The notes under the pieces are model-generated. The model had not been told where the DNA came from, searched no databases, and worked only from the letters and a program-made list of their open reading frames with translations. From the NCBI RefSeq assembly GCF_036641015.1, contig NZ_JAVWFO010000047.1, forward strand, positions 1 to 13,976: a stretch of DNA of 13,976 nucleotides, in the 5' to 3' direction. Source of the DNA: Anaerorhabdus sp036641015. Lineage in GTDB: Bacteria; Bacillota_I; Bacilli_A; Erysipelotrichales; Erysipelotrichaceae. The position numbers were made by a program, and so were the translations under genes. How positions within the stretch are numbered: the first letter of the stretch is position 1; each line of letters starts with the position of its first letter. This document shows, piece by piece, positions 1 to 7,365 of the stretch.

Positions 1-75
1 GTTAAGAATGAAGGAACAATTGTAACAATTACCTTAGCACTTAATTTAAATGAAAATAATGTAAAGACTGAATAA
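1..75 (+). CDS. C-terminal end of an unidentified protein (possibly sensor histidine kinase)
   Basis: An open frame enters from the left edge and ends at TAA (73-75), giving 24 residues that begin VKNEGTIVTITLALNL. The pattern G-T-x-V-T-I-x-L-x-L resembles the last strand of a histidine-kinase ATPase domain, which often ends a few residues later. That is a family resemblance over a very short stretch, so the identification is weak. It could equally be another protein ending in a beta strand. It lies on the same strand as the Rrf2 gene, and the gap of 178 bases contains a terminator-like hairpin. Confidence 0.35.
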   Translation, partial: VKNEGTIVTITLALNLNENNVKTE

Positions 76-113
76 ATTGAAAGTATCCTAATAATAGGAA
101 CGGTTAAAAAACT

Positions 114-132
114 ATGCAAAATTTGCATTTTT
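114..132 (+). terminator. Possible weak intrinsic terminator of the upstream gene
   Basis: ATGCAAA and TTTGCAT form a perfect inverted repeat around a single A (114-128) and run directly into five T (128-132). As RNA it would give a short AU-rich stem of about six pairs. Its position 39 bases after the stop of the upstream gene fits a terminator, but the low GC makes it weak. It could instead be a protein-binding dyad. Confidence 0.35.
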
Positions 133-140
133 ATTAATAT

Positions 141-205
141 GTTACCATATACGTAACATTTGACATAAATTTTTATTCACAACAGCATAAATACTTTTAT
201 GCTGT
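141..205 (+). promoter_or_regulatory. Promoter/operator region of the Rrf2-surface protein locus with two inverted repeats
   Basis: GTTAC-N7-GTAAC (141-157) directly precedes a consensus -35 hexamer TTGACA (160-165). A second, perfect repeat follows: ACAGCATAAA (182-191), a 4-base spacer, and TTTATGCTGT (196-205). It covers the place where a -10 box and start of transcription should be. No good TATAAT stands 17 bases from TTGACA. Candidates are CATAAA (186-191, spacer 20), or the pair TTCACA (176-181) and TATGCT (198-203), spacer 16. Rrf2 proteins bind dyads and often control their own gene, so autoregulation here is a reasonable inference. The second repeat could also fold as an RNA hairpin. 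Confidence 0.5.
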
Positions 206-253
206 ACTCTTTGATTTAAACTCGGATAAAAATAGGTTGAGTTAGGAGACAAG

Positions 254-685
254 ATGAAATTTAAAACTACAACGGACTATGCAATAAGGATTATTTGCTA
301 TCTTGCAAAAGAAAACAAAGTAAAATCTTCAGAAGAAATTGCGAAAGAACTTAAAATACCATTAAGTTATATATCTAAAGTAACGAAAGACCTTAAAAGT
401 GCTCAAATGATAAAAGCAATTGAAGGAATTCGTGGGGGATATAGACTGATTTGTGACGCTGAACAAGTTACTTTGTACGATGTAATTGTAGCAAGTGGCG
501 ACCAAATTATAATAAATAAATGTCTTTTGGATAAAGATTGTTGCACAAGAGATGCAAGTGAGCACTGCCAAGTGCGTGTTGCTTATGAAAAAGTTAGAAC
601 GACAATTATTTTAGAACTGAAAGGGATAACAATTAGTAGTTTAATCAATGTAGGGGGAAATAGTAATGATGAAAAACATTTTTAA
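254..685 (+). CDS. Rrf2-family transcriptional regulator with iron-sulfur-type cysteine cluster
   Basis: This 143-residue protein has the usual Rrf2 length and layout. An N-terminal winged helix-turn-helix (about 1-70) opens MKFKTTTDYAIRI and includes IAKELKIPLSYISKV, then the wing GIRGGYRL at 58-65. A C-terminal segment follows with Cys90, Cys96, Cys97 and Cys105. IscR and NsrR bind a [2Fe-2S] or [4Fe-4S] cluster through three cysteines at about 92, 98 and 104, so C90/C96/C105 match in position; the extra Cys97 is not typical. A role as iron, redox or nitric-oxide sensor is an inference. A good ribosome site, AGGAGA (244-249), supports the start. The 3' end overlaps the next gene by 20 bases, which implies co-transcription and probably translational coupling. 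Its most likely targets are this locus and its own promoter. Confidence 0.88.
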   Translation: MKFKTTTDYAIRIICYLAKENKVKSSEEIAKELKIPLSYISKVTKDLKSAQMIKAIEGIRGGYRLICDAEQVTLYDVIVASGDQIIINKCLLDKDCCTRDASEHCQVRVAYEKVRTTIILELKGITISSLINVGGNSNDEKHF

Positions 686-3605
686 AATTGTAATAGTGAG
701 TATGATGGCGATAAATGTCCTGACAAGCCTAGAGGTACTTGGCGAAGAAAGTGAAGTAGTTATAAAAGAAGAAGAGGAAATAGTTGAAACAATAAACCAA
801 ATTACATTATCGCCATTAGATGATGAAATAATGAATCAGAAAATTGAAGTAGGTGATGATTCAAATCTCATTTTACCTAAAGAAATTAAATATAAAGTAA
901 TTAATTCAAATGAGGAATTCACTTTAAGTGAATGTCAATGGAAGTCGATTCCTGATTTTAATATAAATACACAAGGTAACTATATTTTTTATTTAGTTTT
1001 ACCTGATAAATTTGCTTCAACTGATGAATTAAAAATAAGCGTTGATGTGATAATGATGCAGAATATCAGTGAGGAAGTGGAAGTTGAGGAAAATCCTCAA
1101 TTAGCTATGAATATTTTAAACAATGTTTATAGTGTTAAAGATCATAATGAATTTAATACTGCAGTTTCGTTGATTGAGCAAAGTTCAACAGTTGAAGCTA
1201 CGATTTTGTTAACTACTGATAACATAGATGTTGCTGAATTCTCAGGTATTGTTGGTAAAAAAATTACCATTAAGAGTTCTGATGGAAATTCATTCAGTCT
1301 ATTAAACATGGGAACCAATTTAAAGGGTGATTTGGTACTTGATAATATAAAGGCATATAATTCTTATTCAAGTATATATGCGAATGGACATTTGTTTGAG
1401 ACTACTGAATTTTTTTCGTCTCTTTTAGATAGCAATAATCAAATTACCACAATTAAAGCAATTTATGGTGGAGGAAACAAAGTTGATGTTAATACTTCAA
1501 CTAAAATTATTCTTCGTGGAGGAAGATTTGCTAATTTATATGGCGGAGGATATGATGCGAATGTTAATGGGGATACCGATATCCTAATTGATTATCCGAC
1601 ATCAAGTACTGGTTTTATTGGAAATTTTTTTGGTGGAGGATTAGCCAGTTCAAAAAGTGATAAAACAAACCCAGTTGGTATAGTAAAAGGGAATGTAAAT
1701 ATTAATATTAGAAGCGGTTCTGTTGGTTATTTGTTTGGTGGCGGAGATAATCAAGCTGATGCAAGTTTAAATACAACAAGGGAACCAGCTAGAGTTTTTG
1801 GAGATATTAATTTAATAGTAGGATATGAAGGCGCTCCTAAAAATACAGCTAAAATTGGTACATCAATGAATAGTTGTGGAGGATCAAGACACTCAACAGT
1901 AAACAACATTAATGTGACACTACAAGCAGGAACTGTAAATCATGGTGTAAATAGTGATGGGTCATATAGTGGTGGCAGTGCTAGTACACTTGGCGCAGGT
2001 GAAAATGATGACGTTCTTGGTGTTATTAAATTTAATGTTAAAAACGGTGCTAAAATTGGTCGTGTTTTTGGCACAGGGGAAAATAGTGTAAATTCTATTG
2101 GTTCTGGTGGATCTAAAATTTATAATCAAAATAATGAAGAATATGCGATTCATATTGTTTATGATGATGGTGTAGTTTTTGATGCATCCTATCACAATAA
2201 AGCTCATGGGATTAATTTAGGTGGAAGTCAGGATTACTATGATGAAATTAAAGGCAATGCATTAATTGAAATCATTAGTGGAGACTTAGATTGTGTCGTT
2301 TTAGATAATGAAAATAATGGCAACAATAACTTCACAGGTCAGGCTACAATTTTGGTGAAAGGTGGAAGAGTTGGGCATTTTTGGGGAAATGAATCATTAA
2401 TTGCAAATAGTAAAATTATATATTCAGGTTGTGGAGATAAAGATAATTATCAACAAACTGGTTATGTCTATCGCTTAGGCAATGTACTAATTGAGAATAA
2501 ATCATTTGTTGAAATTGATAGCAAAAATTTTGAACAATTTGGTAAAGTTCAATTCCCCTTGCAAACAACACCTAATCTAACAATAATAGAAGATTCATCT
2601 TTAATAACTAGAAATTCTGAGACACAGCCTAAAAGTGTAGTTATGGATAAAGGTACATGGAGAGTTAAAGGCAAAGTTTGGGTACATGACAATATTAATT
2701 CGCAAAATAGTACAATAATTTTTGATCGATACTTCGAGACAGGATATAAGCATAGAGATGATGCAAACTATACGTCATTTACTAGTAATAATGACTGGGT
2801 TATAAATTGGTTTAATACAATAGGAGGTAGAGTATCAGGAACTTTAGTATCAGATGGTAGCCATTTTGCATTCAAAGAAAAAGTTGTAGTTACAAAAGAA
2901 TTTAACGGAAGTAATAATGAATTTAGATTACCTGTTATTGAAAGCCTAAAAAATTATCCAAGTGGAAATATACCGATTCATGTTGAAGGAAAAGTAAATG
3001 GAGTTAATGAAATAACTACAGTAGATCCTGACAATTATCTACAAGAAAAGAAGCCCACAGTCGGAGATAATTATTTAATTAATTTAAAAGGCAATGATGA
3101 AAACTTTATATTGGGGAATACAGGGGCAGATTGTAAAGATTTATACTTAATGTTTTTAGATGATCCTAATAGCTCTTTAAATAATATGTGGGAAGTAGCT
3201 ACAGGTAGAGTTGTTACCTTTGATAAAAATGGTGGAGAAATAGAAGCAAATCCTAAGAAAAGAGGTATTGAAATTACGGATATTAATGCAAACTATACAA
3301 TCGATAAGTTACCTAAAAATCCTGAACGAAATGGATATATATTTGTTGGATGGAATACAAAAAGTGATGGAACAGGACAAGCGTTTAGTGAAAAAAGTTA
3401 TATTTTGGAAAGTATGACAGTTTATGCTCAATGGAAGAAACAAATAACACCTACACCTGATATTCCAGGTGGAAATAATAATAATGAAGTATTTACGAAA
3501 GATGAATGTGGAAATATTTTCGATAAATGGGGGAATATCATCTACAAACAAAATGGTTGTATTTTGGATGAGGAATACAAAGTACCAAACACGAGTGTTA
3601 ACTAG
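666..3605 (+). CDS. Large secreted surface protein with glycine-rich beta core, one InlB-type repeat and C-terminal VPNTS
   Basis: This is a 979-residue exported protein. It has a hydrophobic signal peptide (about 1-26) and an acidic stretch (27-45). A long core from about 130 to 800 repeats beta-strand segments ending in turns such as IYGGGN, LYGGGY, FFGGGL and LFGGGD, suggestive of a beta-solenoid adhesin fold. Residues 850-923 form one Listeria-Bacteroides (InlB B-type) repeat, starting VTFDKNGG and ending YAQW. Residues 927-979 are a linker ITPTPDIPGG plus a module with Cys948 and Cys965. The protein ends V973-P-N-T-S-V-N979. VPNTS resembles a sortase motif, but no membrane segment or basic tail follows. 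The start at 666 overlaps the regulator gene and has AGGGGG (652-657) upstream; the ATG at 669 is equally possible. The next gene is a paralog sharing the core and the C-terminal module. Ligand unknown. Confidence 0.88.
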   Translation: MMKNIFKIVIVSMMAINVLTSLEVLGEESEVVIKEEEEIVETINQITLSPLDDEIMNQKIEVGDDSNLILPKEIKYKVINSNEEFTLSECQWKSIPDFNINTQGNYIFYLVLPDKFASTDELKISVDVIMMQNISEEVEVEENPQLAMNILNNVYSVKDHNEFNTAVSLIEQSSTVEATILLTTDNIDVAEFSGIVGKKITIKSSDGNSFSLLNMGTNLKGDLVLDNIKAYNSYSSIYANGHLFETTEFFSSLLDSNNQITTIKAIYGGGNKVDVNTSTKIILRGGRFANLYGGGYDANVNGDTDILIDYPTSSTGFIGNFFGGGLASSKSDKTNPVGIVKGNVNINIRSGSVGYLFGGGDNQADASLNTTREPARVFGDINLIVGYEGAPKNTAKIGTSMNSCGGSRHSTVNNINVTLQAGTVNHGVNSDGSYSGGSASTLGAGENDDVLGVIKFNVKNGAKIGRVFGTGENSVNSIGSGGSKIYNQNNEEYAIHIVYDDGVVFDASYHNKAHGINLGGSQDYYDEIKGNALIEIISGDLDCVVLDNENNGNNNFTGQATILVKGGRVGHFWGNESLIANSKIIYSGCGDKDNYQQTGYVYRLGNVLIENKSFVEIDSKNFEQFGKVQFPLQTTPNLTIIEDSSLITRNSETQPKSVVMDKGTWRVKGKVWVHDNINSQNSTIIFDRYFETGYKHRDDANYTSFTSNNDWVINWFNTIGGRVSGTLVSDGSHFAFKEKVVVTKEFNGSNNEFRLPVIESLKNYPSGNIPIHVEGKVNGVNEITTVDPDNYLQEKKPTVGDNYLINLKGNDENFILGNTGADCKDLYLMFLDDPNSSLNNMWEVATGRVVTFDKNGGEIEANPKKRGIEITDINANYTIDKLPKNPERNGYIFVGWNTKSDGTGQAFSEKSYILESMTVYAQWKKQITPTPDIPGGNNNNEVFTKDECGNIFDKWGNIIYKQNGCILDEEYKVPNTSVN
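3443..3598 (+). repeat. 156-bp direct repeat, copy 1 (3' end of first surface gene)
   Basis: This segment matches 6453-6608 without any gap. I count three differing bases (at 3483, 3497 and 3554), about 98% identity. It encodes the linker ITPTPDIPGG, the two-cysteine module and VPNTSV. The identity ends two codons before each stop codon. The remaining parts of the two genes are clearly diverged. Confidence 0.95.
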
Positions 3606-3621
3606 GTAATCTGTAGGTTTA

Positions 3622-3653
3622 TTGATAAAGGATTTTAGGTAAATAAATATAAT
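3622..3653 (+). promoter_or_regulatory. Possible internal promoter before second surface gene
   Basis: A perfect TATAAT (3648-3653) lies 62 bases before the second surface gene. TTGATA (3622-3627) stands 20 bases upstream, longer than the usual 16-18 spacing, so the promoter is doubtful. The 109-base gap has no terminator, so read-through from the first surface gene is also expected. Confidence 0.3.
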
Positions 3654-3714
3654 TCAAAAAACATAAGAGTATCTATATAAAAATATTACTTAATAATAGA
3701 AGGGGAATGATGAT

Positions 3715-6615
3715 ATGAAAAAAATACTTATATCACTTATGCTTGTAGTAACATTGGGTTTTTCAATGTTCAATTCCGTAGTTATTGCTGAATATACGGA
3801 AGAGCAGAAAAAAGAAGAAATGCAAATTGTTTGTGAAATTTGTGGGAACAAGATTGAGGAAGAAAATGATCAAATAGATGTAAATGATGAACATTCATGT
3901 ACACATCTACATAGTGAAGAATGTCATTATGTAGAGCCTGTAGAAGGTAAGAATTGTACACATCAACATGATGATACTTGTTATGAAGAAAAGATAAATT
4001 GTATCCATGAACATAGTGATGATTGCTATTCGATGGATGGAGTGAGTGAAGAATCCAAAAAGATAACCTCTTGTAATCATCAATGTAGTGAAGAGGGTGG
4101 ATGCGTAACAAAAGAATTGAATTGTCCTCATGTACACGATGAGAATTGTGGTTTTATTGAATCTGTAGATGGTGTTGATTGTAATCATATTCATACTGAA
4201 GAGTGTGGATATGATCCAACTGTAAAGTCAAAAGAGTGTCAACATGAGCAGATTACAACGCTCTTAGTAGATGCTACTGAAGGTCAAAATATTGATATCT
4301 TTGAAGCAACTACACAAAAAGATGTAAATAATATTATCTCTAAACTGTCGCAATCTACTAAAGATAATATTGTTATTACTATTAAAGGTAACAAACTAGA
4401 TTTTAGTAATTTTTCTGGTGTAAATGGAAAAACTATTACTGTCAAATCAGATAATGCAACGGATCAAAATTTGAGAAATAAAAATACTTCATTACATATC
4501 ACTACTGCGGAAATGTTAAAACTATCGGGGAATGTGATATTTGAAGACATTTTCATAAATTCAAAAACTATTTATGCACAGGGGCATGAACTCACTTTGG
4601 GAAAAGGTTTTGGTAGTGGTATAGATGGAAAAAGAAGACTAATTGTATATGGTGGAAGTGATAGCAATCTTACTGCAAATACATCTATTACTATTTTGGA
4701 TGGTGTTTATAAACTTGTAGCTGGCGGAAATTCATCAGGTGTTTTAACAGGAAATACCTCTATTATTTTTGGAGGAAATGCAAGTTTTCCAACTGCTGAG
4801 GATAAAGTAGACACTGATGGTGGCGATAAAAAAAGTTATGAAACAAATAGTAATTATAATCTTTATCTTGCTGATAAAAGTAAGGAAATATGGGATGGTC
4901 CTTCGTGGGTAGGTACGAACTATGAATATGGTATTTTACCCTATGGAATATATGGTGGAGGTATCAATAGTAACACCATTGGAAATACCAGTGTTGAAAT
5001 GAAAGCAGGTACTGTTTATCAAATTTTTGGTGGCGGTGCTGTTAGAACAAATCCAATTGCAATCAATGCGAATGAAAATGGTCAGGTAAGTGGAAATACC
5101 TTTGTATCTGTTACAGGTGGTGAGGTAAAAAGTATATATGGAGGAGGCTACAACGATATTTATGTTTCTTCCAGTTATGATACAAAAGAGACTGCTAATG
5201 AGGCGGATAGAGCAACTCGTGCTTCTGTAGGAGGAAATGCAACGGTAGTTGTAGGAGGAAATGCAATAATTCCTTCCACAGAAAAGGGGGAAGATGATGT
5301 TTCTGCTGGCTATGATATTCCAGCAGTACACGGTGGTTCTTTCCATTCGACTGTTTCAAATACTAAGGTCACAATTGGTGGTAATGCACAAATAAAAAGT
5401 GGAAATTCAAGCTCGGGATATGGCATCGTTTATGGCGCAGGAACAAATGATGTTGTGCTTGGCGGTACTTATGTTGAACTAATTGATGATGCAATTGTTG
5501 GTGATACTCGTAACATCATTTCAAATCCTATTATTACACAAAAAAGTTATGGTGCAATTACACCGCTAGGACGTACCACTGATTCTAAATGTTATCTAGG
5601 AGGAGCGATATACAGCTACGCAAGTGAAATTAAAGGACAAAATATTACAAGTGATAATGTAAAAAACGGAAAAAATTATTCTGCTGTGGCGATTGTCGTA
5701 GGTGGGAAAACCGACGTTCTTATGGCTGGGGTTAAAAAAAATAAGAATAAAAATACTAATGTACAAGGAAACGTATTCTTAGGACAATCAGGGGGATCCT
5801 TACAAGCAATTGAAGGAGGAAGTGTGAGTGGTAAAAAGATAGTTATTAATGGTGACCTTGACATAGATATTAGCGGAGGAACTCTTGATAAATATTTAAT
5901 GGGACGCTATCCTTCAAATGGTAATAAAATTAGCGGCTCACTTAATTTAACGTATAGAACATGTGGCACTAATAGTGCTTATCAAAAAAGTCCTACGATT
6001 CTAATGTTCGATAATGTCAATGTAACAAAGAATTCTATTGTTGCCATCGATGGAAATTTCTTGAACATGGGACCTTTACAAGGTATTAATGATTTAAATA
6101 TAGAAACAGATGCCATATTAGCTCTTGTTGCTAAGGATAATATTTTAGGGGATCTGACAGTGAATGGAACACTCAATATTGGACGTATTTTAAATAAACT
6201 TGGGGTAAAAACAGCTGCACTTACAGTGGATGGTACGGCAAGTGGAACAGGTAAACTATTACCGATATCCATTCCTCAAAAAGGTAGTCTAAATTATGGA
6301 GAATTTTCAGTGCCTGTTGTAAATGAAGAATATGTTTATGCTACTAAGGAAAATTCTACAATGATGCTAGAGCTTGGGGAAACTTCTGGAACTTTATATG
6401 TGGATCGTAAAGATAAAACTCAGGATCAATCTGTTTGGTTTATCAATGAGTTAATAACACCTACACCTGATATTCCAGGTGGAAATAATAATGATGAAGT
6501 ATTTACAAAAGATGAATGTGGAAATATTTTCGATAAATGGGGGAATATCATCTACAAACAAAACGGTTGTATTTTGGATGAGGAATACAAAGTACCAAAC
6601 ACGAGTGTAAAATAG
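3715..6615 (+). CDS. Large secreted surface protein with Cys/His-rich repeats, glycine-rich beta core and C-terminal VPNTS
   Basis: This is a 966-residue exported protein. Its signal peptide probably ends after VVIA (residue 25). Residues 40-178 form a Cys/His-rich head: CEIC (40-43), then C-x-H-x-H-x3-C units at 62-70, 81-89, 96-104, 137-145 and 156-164. A variant CNHQC lies at 120-124 and a half unit CQH at 175-177. Metal binding or disulfide bonding is inferred. From about 190 to 890 runs a beta-rich core with turns IYGGGI, IFGGGA, IYGGGY and VYGAGTND. It is homologous to the previous protein; compare GGSFHSTVSN here with GGSRHSTVNN there. Residues 914-966 are the shared linker and two-cysteine module (Cys935, Cys952), ending V960-P-N-T-S-V-K966. 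There is no membrane anchor. The ribosome site AGAAGGGGA (3696-3704) supports the start. An intrinsic terminator follows the stop codon. Confidence 0.88.
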   Translation: MKKILISLMLVVTLGFSMFNSVVIAEYTEEQKKEEMQIVCEICGNKIEEENDQIDVNDEHSCTHLHSEECHYVEPVEGKNCTHQHDDTCYEEKINCIHEHSDDCYSMDGVSEESKKITSCNHQCSEEGGCVTKELNCPHVHDENCGFIESVDGVDCNHIHTEECGYDPTVKSKECQHEQITTLLVDATEGQNIDIFEATTQKDVNNIISKLSQSTKDNIVITIKGNKLDFSNFSGVNGKTITVKSDNATDQNLRNKNTSLHITTAEMLKLSGNVIFEDIFINSKTIYAQGHELTLGKGFGSGIDGKRRLIVYGGSDSNLTANTSITILDGVYKLVAGGNSSGVLTGNTSIIFGGNASFPTAEDKVDTDGGDKKSYETNSNYNLYLADKSKEIWDGPSWVGTNYEYGILPYGIYGGGINSNTIGNTSVEMKAGTVYQIFGGGAVRTNPIAINANENGQVSGNTFVSVTGGEVKSIYGGGYNDIYVSSSYDTKETANEADRATRASVGGNATVVVGGNAIIPSTEKGEDDVSAGYDIPAVHGGSFHSTVSNTKVTIGGNAQIKSGNSSSGYGIVYGAGTNDVVLGGTYVELIDDAIVGDTRNIISNPIITQKSYGAITPLGRTTDSKCYLGGAIYSYASEIKGQNITSDNVKNGKNYSAVAIVVGGKTDVLMAGVKKNKNKNTNVQGNVFLGQSGGSLQAIEGGSVSGKKIVINGDLDIDISGGTLDKYLMGRYPSNGNKISGSLNLTYRTCGTNSAYQKSPTILMFDNVNVTKNSIVAIDGNFLNMGPLQGINDLNIETDAILALVAKDNILGDLTVNGTLNIGRILNKLGVKTAALTVDGTASGTGKLLPISIPQKGSLNYGEFSVPVVNEEYVYATKENSTMMLELGETSGTLYVDRKDKTQDQSVWFINELITPTPDIPGGNNNDEVFTKDECGNIFDKWGNIIYKQNGCILDEEYKVPNTSVK
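6453..6608 (+). repeat. 156-bp direct repeat, copy 2 (3' end of second surface gene)
   Basis: Partner of 3443-3598 at a constant offset of 3010 bases. It encodes the same C-terminal module with one amino-acid change (Asn to Asp after the linker). The near-identity points to recent duplication or gene conversion limited to the 3' end. Confidence 0.95.
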
Positions 6616-6620
6616 TTAAT

Positions 6621-6643
6621 AAAAGCCACTTTGGTGGCTTTTT
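6621..6643 (+). terminator. Intrinsic terminator between surface genes and sortase gene
   Basis: AAAAGCCAC (6621-6629), loop TTTG and GTGGCTTTT (6634-6642) form a perfect nine-pair stem running into a T tract. It begins five bases after the stop of the second surface gene. Only about 20 bases separate it from the start codon of the sortase gene, too few for an ordinary promoter. Sortase expression therefore probably depends on read-through. Confidence 0.85.
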
Positions 6644-6663
6644 AGATTTATTGGGAGAACAAA

Positions 6664-7365
6664 GTGAATAAAATAAAAATATATTTTCAACGAATAACGA
6701 TTGGTATTGCGTTAGTAATTTTTAGTTGTGGAATGCTATATTCTTTTACAATCTTACAAAATGAAAAAAAACCAGAAATTATCACTTCAACTGATTTAAA
6801 TGAAGGCAGCCAAGAGTGGAGTATAAATAAAGAGATTAATACAGAATTCATTGGAAGTCTAAAATTTGAAAATGGACTTATTGAAGAAAATATAGTTCAA
6901 ACTAAAGATAATGAAAAGTATCTAGCACTAAGTTGGGATTTAAAAGAATCGTCTCATGGTGCTGCTTTTATGGACTATAGAAATTCACAAGATGATCAAA
7001 ATATGATTATATATGCACATTATGTATATAAGGATGAATCATTGATGTTTGGTCCATTACATCAACTAATACAACAAGAAAATTATGAAGAAAACAGTGT
7101 GATACATTTACAACTAGAAAATGAAATACGAAAGTATAAAGTGGCCTATGTATATTATTATGAGATGGATAATCCAACTCTAGAGTATTTTCACACAAAT
7201 TATGATAAAGATTATTTTGATTTCTATTTGGAATCAATTAAAAATAAAGCATTTTATGATACGGGATTAGAGATTACAAAAAATGACAAATTATTAACGT
7301 TACAAACATGCGTTAGAGATCGAGAAGATTTGAGATTAATAGTTGTTGCAAAAGAAATTAGTTAA
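6664..7365 (+). CDS. Class B sortase (transpeptidase)
   Basis: This is a 233-residue membrane-anchored cysteine transpeptidase. An N-terminal membrane segment (about 11-31) is followed by an extracellular domain. The catalytic triad is recognisable: His119 in MIIYAHYV with the class B continuation SLMFGPLHQL, Cys216 in LTLQTC, and Arg224 in EDLRLIVVAKEI. Class B sortases attach proteins to the peptidoglycan or build pili, and usually sit beside their substrates. Here the two upstream genes encode secreted proteins ending VPNTSV(N/K), reminiscent of the VPTG-type motifs of class B pilus sortases. That pairing is inference. The start is GTG at 6664, supported by GGGAGA (6653-6658). The gene lies just behind an intrinsic terminator, so its dose is probably kept below that of its substrates. 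I see no convincing terminator behind it. Confidence 0.9.
   Translation: MNKIKIYFQRITIGIALVIFSCGMLYSFTILQNEKKPEIITSTDLNEGSQEWSINKEINTEFIGSLKFENGLIEENIVQTKDNEKYLALSWDLKESSHGAAFMDYRNSQDDQNMIIYAHYVYKDESLMFGPLHQLIQQENYEENSVIHLQLENEIRKYKVAYVYYYEMDNPTLEYFHTNYDKDYFDFYLESIKNKAFYDTGLEITKNDKLLTLQTCVRDREDLRLIVVAKEIS

Noticed and set aside
86..99. Small hairpin TCCTA-N4-TAGGA after the upstream gene
   Set aside because: Five pairs only, no T tract, and a better terminator candidate follows 15 bases later.
3606..3714. Possibility that the first surface protein continues past its stop into a hidden membrane anchor through frameshifting
   Set aside because: The 109 bases after the stop contain several stops in each frame and no hydrophobic stretch long enough for a membrane segment. 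The second paralog ends the same way before a terminator.
3782..4194. Overlapping open frames on the complement of the Cys/His-rich region (109 and 95 codons)
   Set aside because: They lie opposite a clear secreted-protein gene and are rich in His, Tyr and Ile as expected from mirror-reading its codons. No ribosome site or family motif supports them.
4936..5346. 136-codon open frame on the complement of the second surface gene
   Set aside because: Low-complexity Ser/Cys/Ile composition follows from the glycine-rich repeats on the other strand; no start signal or recognisable domain.
5734..5741. Run of eight A inside the second surface gene, a possible slippage (phase variation) site
   Set aside because: Runs of this length are frequent in such AT-rich coding sequence, and here it simply encodes Lys-Lys-Asn in an Asn/Lys linker. 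The frame is intact and nothing else points to switching.
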